Source: Clostridia bacterium
GTDB taxonomy: Bacteria > Bacillota > Clostridia > Christensenellales > UBA3700
Assembly: GCA_029068165.1 (NCBI GenBank)
Contig: JAIEDA010000013.1
Location: forward strand, 152,672-204,429
Length of the DNA stretch: 51,758 nt
Direction of reading: 5' to 3'
Under the pieces are notes generated by a model. The model saw nothing but the letters and a program-made list of their open reading frames with translations. It ran no database searches and was not told the origin of the DNA. The translations under genes were made by a program, and so were the position numbers. Each line of letters opens with the position of its first letter. The first letter of the stretch is position 1. Below are positions 7,089 through 16,833 of this stretch, one piece after another.

Positions 7089-9643
7089 TACTTCGCCTCC
7101 AACCAACTCGTTCCGACGTTACAGTCGGCTTCGAGTTTTACTTGGAAATCTTTGACTACGTTTTCCATACAATCAACGAGAAGTTCCTTAACTTTATCGC
7201 GCTCGTCAAGAGGACAGTCGATTATCAGCTCGTCGTGTACTTGCATAATGAGTTTCGCCTTAAAACCGCCCTCGCAAAGAGCGTTGTACACTTTGAGCAT
7301 AGCTACTTTGATAATATCGCTCGCGCTGCCCTGCAAAGGCATATTCATCGCCACTCTTTCGCCGAAACTGCGAAGATTGTAATTGGAGGATACCAGCTCG
7401 GGAATTTCTCTTCTTCTATTCATATACGTCGTGACGTACCCCTTTTCCTTTGCAATCGCAACGCAACCGTCCATATACTTTTTAATCTTAGGATAAGTGG
7501 CAAAATAGCCCGCGATAAACTCTTTCGCCTTGTATACGGGTATGCCCAAATCTTCGGACAAGCCAAAATCGCTTATTCCGTAGATTATCCCGAAGTTGAC
7601 GGCTTTCGCCTGCCTGCGCATATCGTCGATAACAAGCTCCAACGGAATACCGAATACTTTGGAAGCCGTGGTCTTGTGAATATCGATATTGTTGTTGAAC
7701 GCGTGTATCATAGTTTCGTCGCCGCTGAACTGAGCCATCAGCCTAAGCTCTATTTGCGAATAGTCGGCGCATACGAGCACGTTGCCCTCGCTCGCGACGA
7801 ACATTTTCCTGATCTGTTTGCCTTCGGCTTTGCGGATAGGTATGTTTTGCAAATTAGGCTCCGTCGAAGACAGCCTGCCGGTAGCCGTAACGGTTTGCTT
7901 GAATATCGTGTGGATTTTATGCTTGGAATCGATAAGCGGCAACATTCCGTCAAGGTAAGTCGACTTCAGTTTGGACAGTTCTCTTTGTCTTAGTATCAAA
8001 GGTACTATCGGATGTTGATTTTTTATAGAATTGAGTACTTCAACGTTTGTGGAATAACCCGTCTTGGTCTTTTTACCGCTCTTGAGTTTTAAGTCCTCGA
8101 AAAGCACGCTAGCAAGCTGCTTGGTAGAGTTTACGTTGAAGGGTTTGCCCGCCAACTCCACGATTTCGCGTATAAGCGAATCAAGCTCTTTTGAGTACTT
8201 GTCGTTGAGTTCCTTCAGTATGTTTACGTCTACCGTAAAGCCTTCCTTTTCCATTGCGAAAAGCACGTCTACGAGCGGAAGCTCGACTTGCAAATACAAC
8301 TCCTCCAGTCCCTTATCTTTAAGTTCCTTGTCAAGAACGCCGTCGATATACTCTATCAAAGCCGCCTCTTCTCCCTTGGGCAAATTGTAGGCGTTGAAAA
8401 GCTCCTGCTCGGATTTATAGTTGCGATTAGCGTCTATTAAATACGCTTTGAGAAGCACGTCGTTTTTCACGCCTTTGAGCGCAACTCCGTCTTTATCCAA
8501 TACGTGAAGATTGGACTTGTAGTCAAAACAAGTCTTGATTATTTTTTCGCTTTCAAAAATACTCTTGCACGCGTCGATAAATTCGCCGTAATTTATCCCG
8601 TCGCCCAAAAGATTGTCGGCGATTGCGATATAAAAACATTCTCCGTCTACGGCAAAAGTTATTCTAGACGATAGAGAAAACGCAAACTCTCCGTGCAAAA
8701 TTATCTTGGACAACACGTCGCCAAGTCCGTCTAAATCGTTTATTTCCTGCGCCGCGGCAATAACGGCATCGCTTTGAGATAAGCCGTCGCCGTCTTCAAA
8801 TTTCAACTTATCCACTATCTTCGTAAGCTCCAGCTTTTTGAGCAAGGATTTGACGTCGGAAGAAAATACTCCGCTCAGTTTTGCCCTATCCAAATTGTCA
8901 AACTCTACGGGCGAATTTACGTTGATAGTCGCAAGCTCGTAAGAAAGATACGCCATATCTTTAGAATTGAGAAGTTTGTCTTTGAGCTTGCCAGTAACTT
9001 GATCGATATGCTCGTAAACCCCGTCAAGCGTACCGTATTTTGCGAGCAAATCGCGAGCAGTCTTTTCTCCTACGCCTGCAACTCCCGGAATATTGTCCGA
9101 AGAATCTCCCATAAGCGATTTTAAATCTATTATTTGCGAAGGAACCAATCCTTCGCTCTTGAGCATAGCTTCGTCGTAATAGTCGACGTCGGTTATGCCC
9201 CTTCTCGTCAAAAGCACGGTCGTCGTACCGTCTATAAGTTGAAGCGAATCCTTATCTCCCGTCACGATGAAAGTTTGCGCGGGAAATCTTTTGGCAAGCG
9301 TGCCGATAATATCGTCGGCTTCGTAGCCGTCCATTTCCAATATAGGGATATTCATTGCCGAAAGTATCTCTTTAAGAGGTTCAAGCTGACTTGCAAGCTC
9401 GTGAGGCATAGGTTTTCTCGTAGCCTTGTAGCCCTCGTACATAGCCTTTCTAAAAGTCGGCGCTTTTCTATCAAAGGTAGCGATTACGTGCGTTGGGTTG
9501 TAAGTGCCGATAATCTTAACGAGCATATTTAGATAACCGAAAATCGCTCCGGTGTATTGCCCTTCGTGATTAGTAAGGTTGGGCAATGCGTAGTACGCCC
9601 TATTTATCAAAGAGTTAGAGTCCAACAAAATCAGTCTATCCAT
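7088..9643 (-). CDS. polA: DNA polymerase I
   Basis: The 851-residue protein has an N-terminal 5'-3' exonuclease (FEN) domain (about 1-290), a central domain with the 3'-5' exonuclease fold, and a family A polymerase domain. Polymerase motifs are clear: motif A DYSQIELRL (Asp 627), motif B RRQAKAVNFGIIYG and motif C QVHDEL (Asp 804). In the central domain the expected exo I Asp-x-Glu is missing (AFSLSS at about 321-326), so proofreading is probably absent, as in several thermophilic and Bacillus PolA proteins. It fills gaps in lagging-strand synthesis and repair and removes RNA primers. The start is ATG 9643 with GAGGT upstream, behind a good promoter at 9661-9689. coaE follows with an overlapping start codon. 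Confidence 0.96.
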   Translation of the reverse strand: MDRLILLDSNSLINRAYYALPNLTNHEGQYTGAIFGYLNMLVKIIGTYNPTHVIATFDRKAPTFRKAMYEGYKATRKPMPHELASQLEPLKEILSAMNIPILEMDGYEADDIIGTLAKRFPAQTFIVTGDKDSLQLIDGTTTVLLTRRGITDVDYYDEAMLKSEGLVPSQIIDLKSLMGDSSDNIPGVAGVGEKTARDLLAKYGTLDGVYEHIDQVTGKLKDKLLNSKDMAYLSYELATINVNSPVEFDNLDRAKLSGVFSSDVKSLLKKLELTKIVDKLKFEDGDGLSQSDAVIAAAQEINDLDGLGDVLSKIILHGEFAFSLSSRITFAVDGECFYIAIADNLLGDGINYGEFIDACKSIFESEKIIKTCFDYKSNLHVLDKDGVALKGVKNDVLLKAYLIDANRNYKSEQELFNAYNLPKGEEAALIEYIDGVLDKELKDKGLEELYLQVELPLVDVLFAMEKEGFTVDVNILKELNDKYSKELDSLIREIVELAGKPFNVNSTKQLASVLFEDLKLKSGKKTKTGYSTNVEVLNSIKNQHPIVPLILRQRELSKLKSTYLDGMLPLIDSKHKIHTIFKQTVTATGRLSSTEPNLQNIPIRKAEGKQIRKMFVASEGNVLVCADYSQIELRLMAQFSGDETMIHAFNNNIDIHKTTASKVFGIPLELVIDDMRRQAKAVNFGIIYGISDFGLSEDLGIPVYKAKEFIAGYFATYPKIKKYMDGCVAIAKEKGYVTTYMNRRREIPELVSSNYNLRSFGERVAMNMPLQGSASDIIKVAMLKVYNALCEGGFKAKLIMQVHDELIIDCPLDERDKVKELLVDCMENVVKDFQVKLEADCNVGTSWLEAK

Positions 9644-9660
9644 AAATACCTCATATATTG

Positions 9661-9689
9661 ATTATATAATATAATTAAATTAAATTCAA
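9661..9689 (-). promoter_or_regulatory. Promoter of polA-coaE
   Basis: Minus-strand TTGAAT (9684-9689), 17-bp spacer, TATAAT (9661-9666), in a very AT-rich stretch. The predicted transcript start lies about 10-12 nt before the ATG, leaving room for the GAGGT site. Confidence 0.6.
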
Positions 9690-9871
9690 TTATTATTTAT
9701 ATAATAAGAAAACTTTTAACATATATTATATTAATCAAATCACGCGCTGTTCAAACGAAAAATCGCTTGCGAGCCGCTAAGCGGCGACTTTAGCAAATAT
9801 GGATAATTTTTGAGAATTATGGATATTTTTTCATTTTCATATAGAATTTGCGTGCGTTTTTGAAATATATA

Positions 9872-9880
9872 TGTTATAAT
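9872..9880 (+). promoter_or_regulatory. Extended -10 promoter abutting the Na/Pi cotransporter start codon
   Basis: TGTTATAAT (9872-9880) is an extended -10 element ending nine bases before ATG 9890. Transcription from it would start about three bases before the AUG, and there is no Shine-Dalgarno sequence, so a leaderless message is predicted. No good -35 box at 16-18 bp is seen, which is acceptable for an extended -10 promoter. Confidence 0.5.
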
Positions 9881-9889
9881 GCTGTCAGT

Positions 9890-11725
9890 ATGTTAAGCGC
9901 GATACTTTTTTTATTCGGTGGATTAGGCGCGTTCCTTATCGGTCTTAAAATGATGGGCGATAACCTGCAAAATATAGCGGGCGATCGCTTGAAACCTCTT
10001 TTCAATAAAGTTTCCAACAATAGATTTATGGGTATTGCGACGGGCGCTGGCATTACCGCAGTAATACAGTCCTCCTCCGCAACGACCGTTATGGTAGTCG
10101 GTTTCGTCAACGCGGGAATGATGACGCTCAAACAAGCTACGAGCATTATTATGGGCGCGAACATCGGTACGACAATCACCGCTCAAATTACCGCTCTTCA
10201 AAGCCTGCCTATTACCCCGTTTTTAGCGGCGCTCGCTTGCGTAGGCGCGTTTATGGCGATGTCAAGCAAAGACAAAGTCGCAAAATCGGGTATGCTTATC
10301 AGCGGTATCGGCATAATCTTCGTGGGTATGAAGTTTATGTCGCAGTCAATGGAAGTTTTCTCCGAAAATCAAGCTGTCATAGATATGCTTACGACGGTCA
10401 AAAATCCGCTGTTGCTGATGCTCATAGGACTTGTGTTCACCGCTCTTATTCAATCCTCTTCGGCAACGACTTCGATACTTATTACGCTTTGCTCTATTCA
10501 AAGCGAAGTTCCTTTGATGACTCTTAGAAGCGCGATATTCGTTACGCTCGGCATAAACGTCGGCACTTGCGTGACGGCAATGCTCGCCTCTATCGGCGCA
10601 AACACCAATGCAAAGCGAGCTTCGGTCATTCACCTGCTTTTCAACGTATTCGGCACGGTCATATTCTTGATGTATATATTCGTTGCTCCGCTTATCTCGG
10701 AAAAACTCGCGTTCGACTATTGGCTGCCTAAAGTATTCGCGCAAGCTACCACGCAAATCGCTATGTTCCATACGATTTTCAACTTGCTTGCGACGCTGCT
10801 TCTCTTGCCTTTCACAGGAGGTCTTACCAAACTCGCTACCATTATCGTCCGCGATAAGAAAAAGGCAAAAAATCTTCAAGTCGAAAAGATGGTCGCGTAT
10901 ATCGATGAGAGAATACTTAAGACTCCGTCGATCGCGCTTATGGTGCTCCGTAAAGAACTCGTTTCGATGGCTGCACTTTCAAAATCCAACTTCGATATAG
11001 CAATAAATACGATAACCAAGCTCAACTTTGACAATGCAAAGGAGTTTGAAGAGCGAGAAAAACACATCGATTTTCTAAACAAACAGCTCACTAAATTCGC
11101 GGTTAAGATTTCCGCTAAAGACATATCCTACAAAGAAGAAAAAGAAATCGCCTCTTTCTATCACGTAATATCCGATATAGAAAGGGTTGGCGACTACGCC
11201 GAAAATATTTGCGAATCCGCGCAAGAACTCGTTGACAACGGACTGAATTTTTCTCAAACGGCTATCGATGAAATACTTATGATGAAAGGAGCTATCGACA
11301 AGCTCTACGACTACGTTATGCAAGGCTTCGAACAAAAGAGTATGGTACTCAAAGAAGAAGTAGACGGTTACGAAGACTTAGTCGATACTTACGACGAAAG
11401 CCTTTCTAAGAACCACATCGTAAGACTTCACAACAACGACTGCAGCGCCGAAAGCGGAGGAATCTTCCTCTCTATCGTCAGCAATATGGAGAGAATTGCC
11501 GACCACTTCCGCAACGTGTTTACGAGTATGAATACCTACGTATCCGCCGTAAAGACTAAAGCTACCGTCAAGGAAGAAATCTCCCCCGCCGAGCTTGACC
11601 AAGACAACTTGCAAAACGTGCGAATACTCCCTGACGCCGTTCAAGACTCGCAAAACGACGGCAAGAGCGCAACTGCGAAAGTTAGTTCCAATAAAAAGAC
11701 TAAAGAAAATAAGGAAGTAAAGTAA
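9890..11725 (+). CDS. Na+/phosphate cotransporter family protein (NptA/YjbB type) with PhoU-like C-terminal domain
   Basis: The 611-residue protein has a membrane half (about 1-320) with the two inverted Na/Pi cotransporter repeats. Each carries the QSSSATT signature (AVIQSSSATTVMVV and ALIQSSSATTSILI), plus GANIGT and GINVGT glycine motifs. The C-terminal half (about 340-560) is helical and PhoU-like, followed by a charged tail of about 40 residues. The family couples sodium to phosphate movement; the direction in bacteria is debated. The start is ATG 9890, which begins with the usual MLSAILFLFGGLGAFLIGLKMM. An upstream TTG at 9848 would include the promoter's -10 box in the coding region. 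It is a single-gene unit, convergent with the RluA-type gene and separated from it by a hairpin terminator. Confidence 0.9.
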   Translation: MLSAILFLFGGLGAFLIGLKMMGDNLQNIAGDRLKPLFNKVSNNRFMGIATGAGITAVIQSSSATTVMVVGFVNAGMMTLKQATSIIMGANIGTTITAQITALQSLPITPFLAALACVGAFMAMSSKDKVAKSGMLISGIGIIFVGMKFMSQSMEVFSENQAVIDMLTTVKNPLLLMLIGLVFTALIQSSSATTSILITLCSIQSEVPLMTLRSAIFVTLGINVGTCVTAMLASIGANTNAKRASVIHLLFNVFGTVIFLMYIFVAPLISEKLAFDYWLPKVFAQATTQIAMFHTIFNLLATLLLLPFTGGLTKLATIIVRDKKKAKNLQVEKMVAYIDERILKTPSIALMVLRKELVSMAALSKSNFDIAINTITKLNFDNAKEFEEREKHIDFLNKQLTKFAVKISAKDISYKEEKEIASFYHVISDIERVGDYAENICESAQELVDNGLNFSQTAIDEILMMKGAIDKLYDYVMQGFEQKSMVLKEEVDGYEDLVDTYDESLSKNHIVRLHNNDCSAESGGIFLSIVSNMERIADHFRNVFTSMNTYVSAVKTKATVKEEISPAELDQDNLQNVRILPDAVQDSQNDGKSATAKVSSNKKTKENKEVK

Positions 11726-11756
11726 GTAAAATATTTCCCGTTTAATATAATAAGCG

Positions 11757-11790
11757 AAAAGCGACCGATAGACTTTCGGTCGCTTTTTAT
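11757..11790 (+). terminator. Bidirectional intrinsic terminator after the Na/Pi cotransporter
   Basis: A perfect 12-bp stem AAAAGCGACCGA (11757-11768) with TCGGTCGCTTTT (11776-11787) is followed by further T residues on the plus strand. On the minus strand TTTTCGCTT follows, so it can also end the corC-ileS operon. Confidence 0.88.
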
Positions 11791-11820
11791 ATCTAATTTT
11801 TGTATCTACGTTTTGTTTCG

Positions 11821-11918
11821 TTAAGAGATTCTTCCACTTCGCTTCGTTTCGCTCAAAACGACGAATACAGTCATTTTGGTAAAACTCAAATCGTCGAGCC
11901 GAAAGTCTAACCTCTTAA
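11821..11918. repeat. MITE-like intergenic element with 7-bp inverted ends
   Basis: The 98-bp segment begins TTAAGAG and ends CTCTTAA. It contains AGATTCTTCCACTTCGCTTCGTTTCGCTC, a copy of the motif found in other gaps, and a second, opposite, weaker arm (TCGTCGAGCCGAAAG). It codes for nothing obvious and lies between two convergent genes. Confidence 0.5.
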
Positions 11919-11937
11919 TATCCGCCGAAAACAGCTG

Positions 11938-12756
11938 CTAATCTACGTTTTTCTTTGCGCGCTCTTCTTTTATTAGCGATTGAGATTTATCTTGCAAAAC
12001 GTTGAAATTAGCCATATCGTCATAGCTGTTGGTGGCAATACCCACGTTGAGTATTCTTGATATATCAAACGCTCTCCAAGGTACTTCTTCCTTTGGCGGG
12101 TGGACGATGAACGTCATTCTCTCTTTGGTAGTCGGGTGCGTGAATTTAATTTGCGTTGCCCAAAGTCCTAGGTTATGCTTAAAAGTAGCGGGATTAGCGC
12201 CGTACTTGCTATCGCCGAAAAGCGATAGACCTTGAGAAGCCATTTGAACTCTAATTTGGTGCGAACGCCCCGTTTGCAGGTCAACTTTGCACAGCGAAAA
12301 ACCGTCGACTTGCTGTATGAAAGAATAGTCGAGTTCGGCAAGCTTTGCCCCGTCGGTAGCTTGCGGAACTATTTGAACGATATTCTTCGCTTGATTTTTC
12401 TTGAGATAATGCTTTAAATGAGCGTTACGCTCTTTCGGTACGCCGCAAGTTACGCAAAGATACTGTTTTTCAAAATCGTGATTTTTTATATCCTCGCTCA
12501 AGCGCGCCGCTGCTTTTGACGTGCGGGCAAATACCATTACTCCGCCCGTGGGTCTATCCAGTCTATGTACCAAGCCGACGTAAGCGTCGCCGCTCTTGTC
12601 GTATTTATTCACTATATACTCTTTGACGAGAGTCAACATATCCTTGTCGTTGGAACTGTCCGATTGCGACGGAACGTTGCAAGGTTTGACTACAACTATC
12701 ACGTGGTTGTCCTCGTATATCACAGCTAAATCTTCGTAAGTAATTTCTTTTGCCAT
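11938..12756 (-). CDS. RluA-family RNA pseudouridine synthase
   Basis: The 272-residue enzyme belongs to the RluA/RluC/RluD branch. The catalytic motif HRLDRPTGG has Asp 67 in the expected place, and LQTGRSHQIRVQMA is the later substrate-binding motif. There is no N-terminal S4 domain, so it resembles the short YqcB/TruC-like members. It converts uridine to pseudouridine in rRNA or tRNA, but the position modified cannot be read from sequence. It is the last gene of the corC-ileS-methyltransferase run, 33 bp after the methyltransferase stop. The ribosome site is weak (AAAGG about 12 nt before the ATG), and a small 5-bp hairpin lies in the gap, so translation may be modest or coupled. Confidence 0.88.
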   Translation of the reverse strand: MAKEITYEDLAVIYEDNHVIVVVKPCNVPSQSDSSNDKDMLTLVKEYIVNKYDKSGDAYVGLVHRLDRPTGGVMVFARTSKAAARLSEDIKNHDFEKQYLCVTCGVPKERNAHLKHYLKKNQAKNIVQIVPQATDGAKLAELDYSFIQQVDGFSLCKVDLQTGRSHQIRVQMASQGLSLFGDSKYGANPATFKHNLGLWATQIKFTHPTTKERMTFIVHPPKEEVPWRAFDISRILNVGIATNSYDDMANFNVLQDKSQSLIKEERAKKNVD

Positions 12757-12789
12757 AAGTTTTGCCTTTGTCGGGTTTGCCCGAAATCT

Positions 12790-13668
12790 TTATTTCTTTT
12801 TTGTTTTTTTGCCTATCCAAAGTCCGCTGCAACCGCAAGGAAGTATTATTCCCTCGTCCGTCGGCAATCCCACTTCGTACGCCTCGCTTTCGCCGTCAAA
12901 ACCATTAAGATTAAGCCTTAAGATATTGTCAATTACTTGCGGCTGAAGTCCAGTAGTATATGAATTGATAAGGAAAAAAAGCGGTTCGTCGGATAAAACT
13001 TTCGTACACTCTTTCACCAAGTCGAAGATACAATCTTCTAGCTTCCAAACCTCTCCGTTAGCGCCTCTACCGTAAGACGGAGGATCCATTATTATAGCGT
13101 CATACTTATTGCCTCGGCGTATTTCTCTTGCTATAAACTTTTGACAGTCGTCTACGATATATCTTATCCTATCCTGCTCTATGCCGCTAAGTCTAGCATT
13201 GGTCTTGGCGCGCTCTACCATCGCTTTTGCCGCGTCGACGTGAGTTACGTTAGCTCCCGCCTTCGCGCACGCTACGGTCGCTCCGCCTGTGTATGCGAAT
13301 AAGTTGAGTACCTTAATCTTCCTGCCGCTACCGCGAATAAGCTCTTGCATAATATCCCAATTAACGGCTTGCTCGGGAAACAGTCCCGTGTGCTTAAAGC
13401 CCATAAGTTTGAGCGAAAATACAAGTCCTTTCCTCTCGACAGTAAATTCATCGGGCGCGCCACCTTTGAACTCCCACCTGCCGCCGCCTTGATTGGAGCG
13501 AATATATTTTGCGTTTATAGACTTATCATTGTCGAGCGAACGACTGCTTTTCCATATAATTTGCGGATCTGGTCGGAGCAAAACCAAACTGCCCCAACGC
13601 TCGAGCTTTTGCCCCTCGCCAGTTGCGATTATCCTATAGTCTTTCCACTCGCTCGCTACCTTTATCAT
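12790..13668 (-). CDS. Class I SAM-dependent rRNA methyltransferase (RlmI/RlmK-like)
   Basis: The 292-residue protein has a Rossmann methyltransferase domain. SAM-binding motif I is VLNLFAYTGGATVACAKAG, the acidic end of strand 2 is VTHVDAAKAM, and motif IV is IIMDPPSYGRG. The arrangement matches the RlmI/RlmK (YccW/YwbD) group that methylates 23S rRNA, but the N-terminal PUA domain of RlmI is absent, so it fits the shorter SAM-dependent methyltransferases of this group. Its exact base target is unknown. The start codon lies only 3 bp after the ileS stop (TAATCAATG), so translation is probably coupled to ileS. Confidence 0.82.
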   Translation of the reverse strand: MIKVASEWKDYRIIATGEGQKLERWGSLVLLRPDPQIIWKSSRSLDNDKSINAKYIRSNQGGGRWEFKGGAPDEFTVERKGLVFSLKLMGFKHTGLFPEQAVNWDIMQELIRGSGRKIKVLNLFAYTGGATVACAKAGANVTHVDAAKAMVERAKTNARLSGIEQDRIRYIVDDCQKFIAREIRRGNKYDAIIMDPPSYGRGANGEVWKLEDCIFDLVKECTKVLSDEPLFFLINSYTTGLQPQVIDNILRLNLNGFDGESEAYEVGLPTDEGIILPCGCSGLWIGKKTKKK

Positions 13669-13671
13669 TGA

Positions 13672-16600
13672 TTATCCTTTGATTTTAGCTACGCTTATTA
13701 CGATATTCTCGCCGTTTACGTCAAGTTCTTTCTTAAAGCCGTCAATTTCGCCCTCGATAAGTTCGTCGCACAGCACTCCGTCGCAAATACTCTTATCTTT
13801 CTTGAGAATTTGCGCGCACTTTCCTTTGCCCTCAAAGCCTATTTTGATGTGGTCGACAACTTCAAAGCCGGCTTCTTTACGCATAGTTTGAATTTTGGAA
13901 GTAAGTTCTCTAGCAATACCCGCTTCGATAAGCGCGTCGGTGAGGTTAGTGTCAATCACTACGGTCATTGTCGCGTCGTTTTCAAGCGCGTAACCCGCTT
14001 TGTTGATAGGAGTGATCAGCAAATCTTCAAGAGCAAGCTCTATCTCTACTCCCGCGATTTCAAACTTATATACTCCTCCGCCGTTTACGCAATCCACTAT
14101 TTCGCTTGCGTTCTTACACTCGGCAAGGAACTGTCTAATGCCTCCAAGCTGCTTGCCGTACTTAGGACCGAGGGTCTTGAGCTGCGGCTTGAGTTCGTAG
14201 GTCATAAACTTAGACTTATCGTTGACGATTTCGCAGTTGTTCACGTTGATTTCGTCGGCTACGAGCGAAAGGATTTTCTTGTCGTGAACCTTTTTATCAG
14301 TAAGAATATATAGGCTCTCGAGCGGCTGTCTATTCTTGATATTGGCTTTGTTTCTAGCGGCTCTACCCAGTACTACCGCTTGCAATACGAAGTCCATATC
14401 CTCCTCGAGTTTCTTGTCTATCATAGACTTATCCGACTTCGGATAGTCGCAAAGGTGCACGCTCTCGGGAGCGTCTTTGAAAAAGTTTACGACCAAATTC
14501 CTATAAATACTCTCAGCCATAAACGGCGTGAACGGCGCGATAAGTTTTGCAAGCGTAACGAGCACGGTATAGAGCGTAGTATAAGCGGCTATCTTATCGT
14601 CGTTCATATCGCTTGCCCAGTACCTTTCTCTACCGCGGCGCACGTACCAGTTGGAGAGTATATCGACGAAGTCCTGTATAGCTCTTGAGCTTTCGGTAAT
14701 CTTGTACGTATCCAAACATTTGTCTACGTAGTCCACCAAAGTATTCAAGTTGGAGAGTATCCACTTGTCCATATGCGATAGTTTGCACTTTTTAATATCG
14801 TATTTGCTTGGGTCGTACTTGTCGATATTCGCGTAAAGCACGAAGAAAGAGTACGTATTCCAAAGCGTTCCCATAAACTTTCTTTGACATTCGGATACGT
14901 TGTCGGCGGAAAATCTAGACGGAAGCCAAGGCGCCGAAGACGAATAGAAATACCATCTCACCGCGTCAGCTCCCTGCACGTCAAGGACCGACCACGGGTC
15001 TACGACGTTGCCTTTGTGCTTGGACATTTTTATGCCGTTCTTGTCGTTGACGTGACCGAGTACGATACAGTTCTTGAACGGAGCTTTATCAAACAATAGC
15101 GTGGATATCGCCAAAAGCGTATAGAACCAACCTCTTGTTTGGTCGACCGCTTCGCTAATAAAGTTTGCGGGGAACTGAGCTTCGAATACGTCCTTGTTTT
15201 CAAACGGATAGTGAAGCTGAGCAAACGGCATACTTCCGCTGTCAAACCAACAGTCCATAACCTCGGGCGTGCGTTTCATCTCTCCGCCGCACTCGCATTT
15301 GAACGTAACTTTGTCTATATAAGGCTTGTGAAGTTCGATATCTTCGCTAAGGTTGCCGAGCGTTCGAAGTTCTTCTCTACTGCCGACTACCTTAATCTTG
15401 CCGCAATCGGGACATACCCAAATAGGAAGCGGCGTACCCCAGTATCTTTCGCGGGAAATTCCCCAGTCAATTACGTTTTCAAGGAAGTTGCCCATTCTTC
15501 CCGTACCTATAGTAGGCGGCATCCAGTTGACGGTAGCGTTGTTCTTGAGAAGTTTATCTCTTACCGCAGTCATTTTTATGAACCAACTCGATCTAGCGTA
15601 GTACAACAGCGGCGTGTCGCATCTCCAACAAAACGGATAGCTGTGTTCAAATAACAGTTCCTTGAACAGTAAGCCTCTTTGAGCCAAATCTTTGATAATC
15701 AGCTTGTCGCCGTCCTTGACGAATACGCCTTGGAGTTCTCCCATAGCGGCAATAAATCTTCCCCTGTCGTCAACCATTTGAACGAAAGGAAGATCATAGT
15801 TCCTGCCCACTTTCGCGTCGTCCTCGCCAAACGCCGGAGCGATATGTACAATACCCGTACCGTCGGTAAGCGTGACGTAAGAATCGTTAGTTACGAAATA
15901 TGCTTTCTTTTTCGTATCGTTGGTGTTATAGAGCGGCAAGTACTCCTCTTTCTCATAGTCTTTACCTTTCTTAACGCTGATTACTTGATAGTCTTCAAAC
16001 AGCGTGGGCGCCAAAGCCTCGGCAAGCACGTATATTTCCTCGCCGACTTTGATTTCCACGTAGTTTTCTTTGCCGTTCATACAAAGAGCTACGTTTGACG
16101 GCAACGTCCACGGCGTGGTCGTCCAAGCAAGGAAGTAGCCGTCGGCATTCTTTCTCTTGAACTTAACGAATACGGACTTTTCTTTCACGTCTTTATAGCC
16201 TTGCGCCACCTCGTGCGAGGAAAGAGCCGTTCCGCATCTCGGACAATACGGCACTATCTTGTGACCTTTGTATATCAAACCTTTATCGGCTATCGTCTTT
16301 ACCGCCCACCATACCGATTCGATATAGTTGTCGTCGTAAGTTATGTACGGGTTGTCCATATCCACCCAATAACCTACGGCTTCGGACATTCTCTCCCATT
16401 CGCCTTTGTATTTCCAAACGCTTTCTTTGCACTTCTTGATAAAAGGTTCGATACCGTACTTTTCGATTTCGGGTTTTCCGTCAATGCCCAAGAGCTTCTC
16501 TACTTCGAGTTCGACGGGAAGTCCGTGCGTATCCCAGCCCGCTTTTCTAGCGACGTAGTAGCCTTTCATAGTCTTGTATCTCGGAATAATGTCTTTCATT

Positions 16601-16788
16601 ACTCTCGTCAAAATATGCCCTATATGCGGCTTGCCGTTGGCAGTCGGCGGTCCGTCGTAGAAAGAAAAGGATTCTTTGCCCTCGTTCTTTTCCACGCTTT
16701 TTTCAAAAATCTTGTTTTGCTTCCAAAACGCTATTACGTCCTTTTCCCTCTCGCAAAAGTTCATTCCGGAATCGACCTTGTTGTACAT
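13672..16788 (-). CDS. ileS: Isoleucyl-tRNA synthetase, clade 2 (eukaryote-like)
   Basis: This enzyme charges tRNA-Ile with isoleucine. The 1038-residue length and the long C-terminal region place it in the IleS2 clade rather than the roughly 920-residue IleS1 form. The HIGH motif is at residues 55-58 (GKPHIGHI), and the KMSKS loop reads KMSKH at 587-591. The editing domain lies between them and an anticodon-binding domain follows. Members of this clade include the mupirocin-insensitive forms, so low sensitivity is possible but not shown. The start ATG 16788 has AGGAGG 5-10 nt upstream. Only 45 bp separates it from the corC-like gene, so it is not preceded by a T-box and is probably co-transcribed from the promoter at 18185. 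Confidence 0.95.
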   Translation of the reverse strand: MYNKVDSGMNFCEREKDVIAFWKQNKIFEKSVEKNEGKESFSFYDGPPTANGKPHIGHILTRVMKDIIPRYKTMKGYYVARKAGWDTHGLPVELEVEKLLGIDGKPEIEKYGIEPFIKKCKESVWKYKGEWERMSEAVGYWVDMDNPYITYDDNYIESVWWAVKTIADKGLIYKGHKIVPYCPRCGTALSSHEVAQGYKDVKEKSVFVKFKRKNADGYFLAWTTTPWTLPSNVALCMNGKENYVEIKVGEEIYVLAEALAPTLFEDYQVISVKKGKDYEKEEYLPLYNTNDTKKKAYFVTNDSYVTLTDGTGIVHIAPAFGEDDAKVGRNYDLPFVQMVDDRGRFIAAMGELQGVFVKDGDKLIIKDLAQRGLLFKELLFEHSYPFCWRCDTPLLYYARSSWFIKMTAVRDKLLKNNATVNWMPPTIGTGRMGNFLENVIDWGISRERYWGTPLPIWVCPDCGKIKVVGSREELRTLGNLSEDIELHKPYIDKVTFKCECGGEMKRTPEVMDCWFDSGSMPFAQLHYPFENKDVFEAQFPANFISEAVDQTRGWFYTLLAISTLLFDKAPFKNCIVLGHVNDKNGIKMSKHKGNVVDPWSVLDVQGADAVRWYFYSSSAPWLPSRFSADNVSECQRKFMGTLWNTYSFFVLYANIDKYDPSKYDIKKCKLSHMDKWILSNLNTLVDYVDKCLDTYKITESSRAIQDFVDILSNWYVRRGRERYWASDMNDDKIAAYTTLYTVLVTLAKLIAPFTPFMAESIYRNLVVNFFKDAPESVHLCDYPKSDKSMIDKKLEEDMDFVLQAVVLGRAARNKANIKNRQPLESLYILTDKKVHDKKILSLVADEINVNNCEIVNDKSKFMTYELKPQLKTLGPKYGKQLGGIRQFLAECKNASEIVDCVNGGGVYKFEIAGVEIELALEDLLITPINKAGYALENDATMTVVIDTNLTDALIEAGIARELTSKIQTMRKEAGFEVVDHIKIGFEGKGKCAQILKKDKSICDGVLCDELIEGEIDGFKKELDVNGENIVISVAKIKG

Positions 16789-16833
16789 TCTTGCCTCCTG
16801 ATTTCTATATATACGATAAAAATTTTTTTGATT

